Assembly: GCA_945906015.1 (NCBI GenBank)
Contig: CAMDQV010000168.1
Coordinates: 1-5,212, forward strand
Direction: 5' to 3'
Origin: Pedobacter schmidteae
GTDB lineage: Bacteria > Bacteroidota > Bacteroidia > Sphingobacteriales > Sphingobacteriaceae
Length of the DNA stretch: 5,212 nt
Both the position numbers and the translations under genes were made by a program. A model generated the notes under the pieces. That model was not told the DNA's origin. It saw only the letters and a list, made by a program, of their open reading frames with translations, and did no database searches. Positions within the stretch are counted from its first letter, which is position 1. Each line of letters starts with the position of its first letter. Positions 1 through 5,212 of the stretch are shown here, one piece after another.

Positions 1-60
1 CTTTTCATCTTTTACGTGTTTCCAATTCGTTTCTGCTAAAATATATGGTCTTACTGGCAT
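1..60 (-). CDS. N-terminal fragment of a probable creatininase-family amidohydrolase (partial, runs off the left edge)
   Basis: Read on the minus strand, an ATG at 60-58 opens 20 codons that stay open to the window edge. The peptide begins MPVRPYILAETNWK and ends KHVKDEK. From memory, the 'RPYxLAExNWKxVK' opening is how many Bacteroidota creatininase-family proteins start, just before their metal-binding 'LPWGATEAHNYHLPYGTD' segment. That diagnostic segment would lie outside the window, so the call rests on about 15 residues. The family contains metal-dependent (Zn/Mn) amidohydrolases that cleave cyclic or linear amides; true creatininase activity should not be assumed. No signal peptide is visible, so the product should be cytoplasmic. 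The gene is divergent from the LacI-type regulator and shares its 336-bp upstream region, which suggests joint control. Confidence 0.55.
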   Translation of the reverse strand, partial: MPVRPYILAETNWKHVKDEK

Positions 61-396
61 AAAAGTTCAATTTTAGTATACTATTTAAAATAAAGGTATC
101 AATTATGAATGCTTTTTAATTTGATATGTTAAGAATTGATGAAAAAAAACATGAAATCTAAAATCGGGGCAGCTATGGAATATACAGGTTGTATATAATG
201 AACTCAAATTACGCGTAGTTTATAAAAGCAATCAATGGCAGAAAGTGATAAACCTAATCAAAAACGAACAATGTATCCCTGCAACTAAAAATCGCAGAGC
301 TGCTTAGCTGATAATTTGATTTGCAACAATATGAAAAGCCGTATATATACCTTATTATTGCGTTAAAAATACAATATTATTTAGTTGAGGTTTATT
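61..396. other. Divergent intergenic region between the creatininase-like gene and the LacI-type regulator
   Basis: These 336 bases have no gene that I can support. They should carry the promoters of both divergent genes, but I see no clean Bacteroidota promoter (TTTG, about 19-21 bp, TAnnTTTG) for either. The closest elements are TTTG at 320-323 upstream of a TA-rich run at 342-353 for the rightward gene, and TAAAATTG on the minus strand (75 to 68) for the leftward gene; neither pair has good spacing. A 16-bp near-palindrome at 206-221 is listed separately. Plus-strand bases 155-304 form a 50-codon open stretch without an ATG, which I do not recognise as protein. No tRNA-like fold, terminator or tandem repeat was found. 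Confidence 0.6.
206..221. promoter_or_regulatory. Candidate operator: 16-bp near-palindrome AAATTACG|CGTAGTTT
   Basis: The two 8-base halves pair at seven of eight positions, with a mismatch at 209/218. The core TACGCGTA is a perfect 8-bp palindrome. LacI-family repressors typically bind even-length palindromes of this size with a CG-rich centre, and this site lies between two divergent genes, one of which encodes such a regulator. It is about 175 bp upstream of the regulator start and about 145 bp from the divergent start, which is rather far for simple repression. Assignment as the operator is inference. Confidence 0.25.
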
Positions 397-1458
397 ATGA
401 AAAAAAGAATCACTGTGCTAACGGGAGTAAAAGAAATTGCCAGAAGGGCAAATGTTTCAATTGCTACGGTAGATAGAGTTCTTCATAACAGAAAAGGTGT
501 TTCTAAACAAACCAAAGAGATAATTACTCAGATTATCGATGAGCTAAATTATAAGCCTAATTTATTAGCCCAAAGACTCGCTTCTCGTAAAACACTTCGT
601 TTGGCTACTCTGATTCCTGAAAGTTCAAAAGAAACCAGCTTTTGGGATGCTCCCTTAAAAGGTATTGAACAGGCTGATGAAGAAATAAAGCAGTTTGGAA
701 TCATTGTAGATAAATACTTCTACGATCAAAACCTGAAAAATTCTTTTGTTGAACAGACAAAAATTATACTTGACAGTAAACCTGATGGTATTTTACTTGC
801 TCCCTCATTCATCGAAGAATCAGTCACTTTTACAGATAAATGTATAGAACTGAATATACCCTATGTATTAATTGACTCTGATTTACCAAATAATGGAAGT
901 TTAAGCTATATAGGTCCTAATTTATATCACAGTGGTTATTTAGGTGCTCACCTGGTTAGTTATCTGATTAAAGAAAGTGATCAAATTTTGATCGTGAATA
1001 TCTCTAGAGAAATTGATAATCAACATCATTTGTTAAAAAAAGAAGAGGGCTTCAGAGCATATTATCAGGATCATAATAAAACTGGAAATATTATTAAACT
1101 GGATATTAATGACACTGATTTGAAATCAATTGAAAGAGTTCTTGCTAAAGCTTTTAATGAGCATAGGTCTATTAAGGTAGTATTTGTTACAAATTCAAGA
1201 GTTTCAAAGGTGGCTAATGTTATTGAAAATAGCCATAAAGATGTTATTCTGATTGGATACGATTTCCTTGAAGAAAACATTGATTATATGGATAGGGGTA
1301 TTATTGATTTTCTTGTTTGCCAAAAACCTAAACAGCAGGGATATAGAGGTTTGATATCACTTTACCAACATTTGGCATTTGGCTCTACTGTAGAAAAGAT
1401 ATATTTTATGCCAATTGACATTCTTACTAAAGAAAATTTAGCCTTTTACAGAAATTGA
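397..1458 (+). CDS. LacI-family transcriptional regulator with a periplasmic-binding-protein-like sensor domain
   Basis: A 353-residue DNA-binding regulator, a typical length for the LacI/GalR family. The N-terminal helix-turn-helix spans about residues 9-33 (GVKEIARRANVSIATVDRVL), with the recognition helix around SIATVDRVLHNR. The hinge helix follows at about 53-65 (PNLLAQRLASRKT), where the family inserts leucines into the minor groove. From about residue 67 on is a sugar-binding-protein-like sensor domain (LRLATLIPE; 'KPDGILLAPSF' at 128-138; 'ILIGYDFLEEN' near 284-294). Family members usually sense a sugar or related small molecule and control adjacent catabolic genes; here those are the three enzyme genes downstream and perhaps the divergent gene. 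I chose ATG 397; an in-frame TTG at 385 would add only MRFI, with nothing favouring it. The ligand cannot be predicted. Confidence 0.93.
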   Translation: MKKRITVLTGVKEIARRANVSIATVDRVLHNRKGVSKQTKEIITQIIDELNYKPNLLAQRLASRKTLRLATLIPESSKETSFWDAPLKGIEQADEEIKQFGIIVDKYFYDQNLKNSFVEQTKIILDSKPDGILLAPSFIEESVTFTDKCIELNIPYVLIDSDLPNNGSLSYIGPNLYHSGYLGAHLVSYLIKESDQILIVNISREIDNQHHLLKKEEGFRAYYQDHNKTGNIIKLDINDTDLKSIERVLAKAFNEHRSIKVVFVTNSRVSKVANVIENSHKDVILIGYDFLEENIDYMDRGIIDFLVCQKPKQQGYRGLISLYQHLAFGSTVEKIYFMPIDILTKENLAFYRN

Positions 1459-1567
1459 TTTATTTTTCTATTCTTTTCTATTTTTAATGTAAATGGAGTC
1501 TTTTTTATCACTAGTTCTTATTTAATTTATTACTCCTTTTTTATGATGACATTAGTTAAATGATCAC

Positions 1568-1593
1568 TATATTCGGGTACGTAAACGCATAAT
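1568..1593 (+). promoter_or_regulatory. Possible promoter -7 element with overlapping LacI-type operator half-site upstream of the enzyme genes
   Basis: In the 155-bp gap after the regulator, TATATTCG (1568-1575) matches the Bacteroidota -7 consensus TAnnTTTG at five of six fixed positions. No clear TTTG -33 box is correctly spaced upstream. Immediately downstream, CGTAAACGCATAAT (1580-1593) fits the CcpA-type consensus TGWAARCGYTWNCW at all but three positions; the half-site GTAAACG is typical of LacI-family operators. It overlaps where transcription would begin, as expected for a repressor site. The right half is degenerate, so the palindrome is weak. If real, the enzyme genes have a promoter separate from the regulator gene. 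Confidence 0.28.
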
Positions 1594-1613
1594 TTATTTA
1601 ATTCTATTAACAT

Positions 1614-2645
1614 ATGAAACAAGAATTTAATCGTCGCAAATTTATTCGCTCTTCTGCTATTGCAGGAATAGGAATCGGACTTTCTGGGTCTTTGAGCTCT
1701 TTTGGAAAGAGTATAAACCAAGAACAGAAACGTGTTGGAATAATAGGCCTTGATACATCCCATAGTATTGCTTTTGCTAAGGCCTTAAATAATTCATCGG
1801 TCGGAATTAAATATGCAGGCTATAAAATTGTTGCAGCATATCCTTATGGTAGTAAGGATATTAAATCAAGTGCAGACAGAATTCCTGGTTATATAGAGGA
1901 TGTTAAAAAACTAGGTGTTGAGATTGTTGATTCAATTAAAGACTTACTTAAAAAGGTTGATGTTGTTTTATTGGAAACAAATGATGGTCGACTACATCTT
2001 GAACAAGCTATAGAAGTTTTTAAATCAGGAAAACGGGTGTTTATAGATAAACCTATTGCTGCCTCATTAGCTGATGCTATGGCTATATTCAAAGCAGCTG
2101 AAAAATACAAAGTTCCTGTATTTTCTGCTTCCTCTTTAAGGTTTACAACTGGGGCACAAGAAATAGCTAATGGAAAAATAGGGAAAGTGCTTGGCGCAGA
2201 AACTTATAGTCCATGTCATTTTGAAAGCACTCATCCGGATTTGTTCTGGTACGGTATACACGGTGTTGAAACTTTGTTTACAGTAATGGGAACAGGTTGT
2301 AAATCTGTTGTTCGCGTAAATGCTGATATTGCAGATGTTGTTGTAGGAACCTGGGAGGATAATCGTATAGGTTCTTTTAGAGGAATCCATAAAGGTAAAC
2401 AGGAATATGGAGGGACAGTTTATGGTGAAAAGGGTGTGTCTACTATCGGAAACTATGGCGGATATGATCCATTACTTGTAAAGATCATTGAATTCTTCGA
2501 AACAGGTATCCCACCTGTAAGTTCTCAAGAAACATTAGAAATGTGTGCTTTTATGGAAGCGGCTGATGAGAGTAAGAATAATGGTGGTGCTAGGGTAAGC
2601 TTAGAATCTATGTTTAAAAGGGCATTAGCAAAAAATAAGTCATAA
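1614..2645 (+). CDS. Gfo/Idh/MocA-family oxidoreductase with Tat-type leader
   Basis: A 343-residue protein. The leader has a twin-arginine motif (FNRRKFI, residues 5-11) and a weakly hydrophobic stretch (about 13-30), so it is probably exported folded with its cofactor, as known for Zymomonas glucose-fructose oxidoreductase and many GH109-like proteins. The Rossmann half follows: VGIIGLDTSHS (41-51) replaces the usual GxGxxG loop, 'VDVVLLETNDGRLH' (115-128) fits the fourth strand, and RVFIDKP (141-147) gives DKP in place of the family EKP with its catalytic lysine (K146). The C-terminal substrate half contains 'WYGIHGVETL' (212-221), where H216 is the likely second active-site residue. Family members oxidise or reduce sugars, cyclitols and their derivatives. 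No AxA signal-peptidase site is evident, so the leader may stay as an anchor. Substrate is unknown. It is probably first in an operon with the next two genes. Confidence 0.88.
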   Translation: MKQEFNRRKFIRSSAIAGIGIGLSGSLSSFGKSINQEQKRVGIIGLDTSHSIAFAKALNNSSVGIKYAGYKIVAAYPYGSKDIKSSADRIPGYIEDVKKLGVEIVDSIKDLLKKVDVVLLETNDGRLHLEQAIEVFKSGKRVFIDKPIAASLADAMAIFKAAEKYKVPVFSASSLRFTTGAQEIANGKIGKVLGAETYSPCHFESTHPDLFWYGIHGVETLFTVMGTGCKSVVRVNADIADVVVGTWEDNRIGSFRGIHKGKQEYGGTVYGEKGVSTIGNYGGYDPLLVKIIEFFETGIPPVSSQETLEMCAFMEAADESKNNGGARVSLESMFKRALAKNKS

Positions 2646-2720
2646 TATCATTATTGAAATTGATAGGTTAATTTTTCCTCTTTTGATTGATTTTAAGTTT
2701 TCAATTTCCTAAAATACTAA

Positions 2721-4094
2721 ATGATGAAAATTAATTATACCAAGACTTTTATCCGCATTCTAATCACTTATGTGTTGGTCTTGCATTCTTTTTCAATCAT
2801 TGCGGAACCAATACAAAGCACGCTTAAAATAGCCACATTTGATGTAGATGCAACTCCTCCGATTGGAAGCAGTTTGACCTACGACCCAATGGTTAATAAC
2901 TGGGATCTTGGTCTTCGCGCCAAGGGAATTGTAATTTTAGGTGCTGGTCAACCAATTGTGATGTGTTCAGTTGATTGGATTGGTATCAGTAATGATAGTC
3001 AGGATGAATTTAAACGTATCATGGCCCAAGCAGCAGGTACTATTCCCTCTAGAGTAGTAGTTCATGCTATTCACCAGCACGATGCACCTGCATCCGACCT
3101 CGGTGCAGAAAAATTATTATTGAAAGCAGGCTTAAATCCAATTGCATTTGATGGTACTTATACAAGAGATCTTATAAAACGTTTGGGTCTAGCAATTAGT
3201 AAATCAATAAGTACAGCTTTGCCACTTACTCATATAGGAAGGGCTGAAGCACCGGTTTATCAAGTTGCTTCGAACCGACGCATTCTGGGTGCTGATGGCA
3301 AAGCAAAAGCTTCTCGTACTTCAGCAACTCGCGATGCTGCGCTAAGGGCAGAGCCTGAAGGTTTAATTGACCCGATGGTATCTGTGATCAGTTTCTGGAC
3401 TAATAATAAGCCTGTAGCTGTTTTAAGTTATTATGCATCGCATCCACAAAGTTATTACAGAACGGGAATTGCAAATCCTGATTTTCCGGGAATTGCTCGA
3501 TTTATGCGTCAGCTGGCAGTTCCAGATGCTCTTCATATTCACTTTAATGGTGCTGGAGGAAATCTTACTGCAGGAAAGTATAACGATGGAGCCAAAGAGA
3601 ATAGATTGATACTTGCCGAACGTCTTGCTGATGGTATGAAGCGTGCATGGAACTTAACTAAACTAGAGGCTATTAATGCAAGTTCAATTCAGTGGAATGT
3701 AGAATCTGTTACATTGAAGCCAGCTCAGGGTATAGAAGCTCTTGAAGCCAAAATAAAAACTGAAACTCCTGTATTTATGGCCAATAATCTGTCTAAACTA
3801 GTTTGGTTAAGACGTTTGGAAGCGGGTAAAAAGATAGATCTTTCTTGTTTAAATATTGGCAGTGTCAGGATTTTGCATCTTCCTGGTGAACCATTTGTTG
3901 AATATCAGTTAGCAGCAAAAGCTGAACGGCCGGATCTTTTTGTAGCTGTAGCAGGTTATGGTGATTATGGTATGGGATATATTGGTAATGCAGCCGCTTA
4001 TGCACAAGGTGGATACGAAACAGGACAGGCTTCAGGGGTTACTGCTGAGGCTGAAGGAATTTTGATGGAAGCAATCCGAAAACTTTTACATTAA
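2721..4094 (+). CDS. Exported protein of the neutral/alkaline ceramidase N-terminal-domain family (short form)
   Basis: A 457-residue protein with a Sec-type signal peptide: basic start, hydrophobic stretch at about 11-28, probable cut near SIIA|EP. The mature part begins 'LKIATFDVDATPPIG', like the 'IGVGxxDITPP' opening of this family. Candidate zinc ligands can be matched to those of bacterial neutral ceramidase: H118/H120 in HAIHQHDAP (family THTHSGP), H241 in YYASHPQSYY (family FAxHPTS), E390 in LPGEPF, and a tyrosine in the glycine/tyrosine-rich segment 412-432 (Y420 or Y432). 'HFNGAGGNLTAG' (274-285) matches the family's 'NxxGDVSP' loop. True ceramidases are usually well over 600 residues and carry a C-terminal Ig-like domain that is missing here, so an amide or ester substrate other than ceramide is likely. 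A second ATG at 2724 is an equally good start. The gene lies 75 bp after the oxidoreductase gene. Confidence 0.82.
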   Translation: MMKINYTKTFIRILITYVLVLHSFSIIAEPIQSTLKIATFDVDATPPIGSSLTYDPMVNNWDLGLRAKGIVILGAGQPIVMCSVDWIGISNDSQDEFKRIMAQAAGTIPSRVVVHAIHQHDAPASDLGAEKLLLKAGLNPIAFDGTYTRDLIKRLGLAISKSISTALPLTHIGRAEAPVYQVASNRRILGADGKAKASRTSATRDAALRAEPEGLIDPMVSVISFWTNNKPVAVLSYYASHPQSYYRTGIANPDFPGIARFMRQLAVPDALHIHFNGAGGNLTAGKYNDGAKENRLILAERLADGMKRAWNLTKLEAINASSIQWNVESVTLKPAQGIEALEAKIKTETPVFMANNLSKLVWLRRLEAGKKIDLSCLNIGSVRILHLPGEPFVEYQLAAKAERPDLFVAVAGYGDYGMGYIGNAAAYAQGGYETGQASGVTAEAEGILMEAIRKLLH

Positions 4095-4187
4095 ATGTAT
4101 TCTGTTTTTGAAATAGTATAGAATCCTATCAATCGGTTTTTTCTTATTTTTTAGCATTTTATTTATTGCCTTTAAAAAAGAGATCTT

Positions 4188-5212
4188 ATGGAATTTAAGG
4201 ACTTTAATAGAAGAAATTTTATCGCTGCGGTTACCACTACTACGGTTGCAACTGCTTTTTCAAGTATTTTTCCTGTGATGGGAAATACAAAAAGTACTTC
4301 AGGGAAATTAGCTTTATTGGGTGGAACCCCAATTCGTGCAAAGGTTTGGCCTAAATGGCCAGCTATGTTGGCAGATGATAAAATGATGGAATCGATTATT
4401 AAGACTACAAAAAGTGGTATTTGGAGCCGTATTCAGTCACCAGCAGGTACAGTTGCCACATTTGAAAAAGAATATGCGCGCCTCACAGGTACCCAGTTTT
4501 GTGTAGGTACAGGTTCAGGTACTCAGGCACTTAGTACATGTGTTGAGGCACTGGGTTTAGGGCCGGGTGATGAAGTTATTACTTCTCCATACAGCGATTT
4601 TGGTACTGTATCTGCTATTTTAACTAGCAGAGCATTGCCGGTACTTGCTGATCTTGATCGCGAATCATTTCAGATGGATCCAGATGAAGTTGAAAAAAGT
4701 ATCAACAAAAATACCCGAGCTATCATACCAGTTCATATTATGGGGATGCCCTGCAATATGGAAAAGATCATGGCTCTAGCAAAAAAACATAATCTTAAGG
4801 TTATTGAAGATGCATGTCAGGTTAATTTTGCTAGGTATCAGGGAAAACAAGTTGGGGCTATTGGCGATCTTGGATGTTTTAGTTTCCAGGCAAGTAAACA
4901 AATTTCATGCGGTGAAGGGGGTGCTATTATTGGTAATGATGCCGAATTAATGGATAGATGTTTCACCGTACAGAATCATGGTACTAACCGAAAGGGAAGC
5001 AATGTAACCATAGGCCCAAAATACAGGATGAATGAGTTTGAAGGCGCTATATTAATGGGTCAGTTATCATCAGCAAAAGAACGGTTTGAACGACGTAATT
5101 CAAATGCTGCATATTTAAGTTCAAAATTGAAAGGCTTTAAAGGCTTAGTTCCTCAAAAGCAATACGAGGGTACTGAAAGTTCAGGCTATTATAAATATGC
5201 AATGAGCTATCA
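4188..5212 (+). CDS. DegT/DnrJ/EryC1/StrS-family PLP aminotransferase with Tat-type leader (partial, 3' end outside window)
   Basis: 341 codons are present and the frame is open at the right edge; family members are usually about 370-450 residues, so most of the protein is here. The leader has a Tat motif (FNRRNFI, residues 6-12) and a weakly hydrophobic segment to about 31. The mature part starts 'KLALLGGTPIR' (40-50), as in AHBA-synthase- and StsC-like members. PLP features are intact: TGSGTQAL (108-115) for the phosphate, D208 in VIEDACQ for the pyridine nitrogen, and K237 in FSFQASKQISCGEGG as the Schiff-base lysine. YRMNEFEGAI (279-288) is the usual C-terminal family motif. These enzymes transfer an amino group to or from keto sugars and cyclitols, usually in the cytoplasm, so the leader is unusual. 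The gene starts 93 bp after the ceramidase-like gene, and its product may share a substrate with the oxidoreductase. Confidence 0.92.
   Translation, partial: MEFKDFNRRNFIAAVTTTTVATAFSSIFPVMGNTKSTSGKLALLGGTPIRAKVWPKWPAMLADDKMMESIIKTTKSGIWSRIQSPAGTVATFEKEYARLTGTQFCVGTGSGTQALSTCVEALGLGPGDEVITSPYSDFGTVSAILTSRALPVLADLDRESFQMDPDEVEKSINKNTRAIIPVHIMGMPCNMEKIMALAKKHNLKVIEDACQVNFARYQGKQVGAIGDLGCFSFQASKQISCGEGGAIIGNDAELMDRCFTVQNHGTNRKGSNVTIGPKYRMNEFEGAILMGQLSSAKERFERRNSNAAYLSSKLKGFKGLVPQKQYEGTESSGYYKYAMSY

Noticed and set aside
139..198. 19-codon ORF starting MKKNMKSKIG on the plus strand
   Set aside because: Very short, low-complexity lysine-rich start, no recognised peptide family and no promoter or leader signal; likely chance.
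294..303. GCAGAGCTGC short inverted repeat
   Set aside because: Only four base pairs with a two-base centre; too short for a terminator or convincing operator.
155..304. 50-codon open stretch without an ATG in the divergent intergenic region
   Set aside because: The translation contains Trp and hydrophobic residues but matches nothing I know, has no plausible start, and ends in ordinary stop codons; not enough to call a pseudogene.
385..396. TTG start at 385 extending the LacI-type regulator by four residues
   Set aside because: The ATG at 397 is a stronger start, and the helix-turn-helix already begins at a normal distance from it.
1071..1280. Minus-strand 69-codon ORF inside the regulator gene
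   Set aside because: Lies fully within a well-supported plus-strand gene and shows no protein-like motif.
1530..1763. Minus-strand 77-codon ORF over the regulator/oxidoreductase gap
   Set aside because: It overlaps the Tat-leader coding region in antisense and has no recognisable features.
1889..2390. Two minus-strand ORFs (1889-2110 and 2136-2390) inside the oxidoreductase gene
   Set aside because: Antisense shadows of a clear coding sequence, with no motifs of their own.
4118..4129. ATAG-aatc-CTAT hairpin upstream of a T-run, as a possible terminator before the aminotransferase gene
   Set aside because: The stem is only four weak base pairs and the T-run is separated from it by several bases; not a credible terminator.

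Overview
The window looks like a piece of chromosome from a member of the Bacteroidota. The DNA is AT-rich, and the start codons follow AT-rich leaders with no clear Shine-Dalgarno sequence. The protein styles (a LacI regulator with the ATVDRVLHNR helix, 'FNRRxFI' Tat leaders on cytoplasmic-type enzymes) are also common in that phylum. I cannot name a genus.

Layout: bases 1-60 hold the first 20 codons of a minus-strand gene that resembles the start of a creatininase-family amidohydrolase. A 336-bp divergent intergenic region (61-396) follows, with one 16-bp near-palindrome that could be an operator. From 397 onward everything reads on the plus strand: a LacI-family regulator (397-1458), a Tat-leader Gfo/Idh/MocA-family oxidoreductase (1614-2645), an exported protein of the neutral/alkaline ceramidase N-terminal-domain family (2721-4094), and a Tat-leader DegT/DnrJ/EryC1/StrS-type PLP aminotransferase that runs off the window at 5212. 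Gaps between the three enzyme genes are 75 and 93 bp with no convincing terminator, so they are probably cotranscribed. The 155-bp gap after the regulator holds a possible promoter and operator.

Inferred joint role: an NAD(P)-type oxidoreductase paired with a sugar-type aminotransferase is the classic way to interconvert hydroxyl, keto and amino groups on sugars and cyclitols. Here both carry Tat-type leaders, and between them is an exported protein from a metal-dependent amide-hydrolase family. A fourth gene, probably another metal-dependent amidohydrolase, is divergent. Together this suggests a LacI-controlled, largely extracytoplasmic pathway acting on an amino- or N-acylamino-sugar, aminocyclitol or related compound. 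The substrate and the direction (breakdown or synthesis) cannot be read from the sequence. No RNA genes, mobile elements, CRISPR arrays or frameshifts were found.
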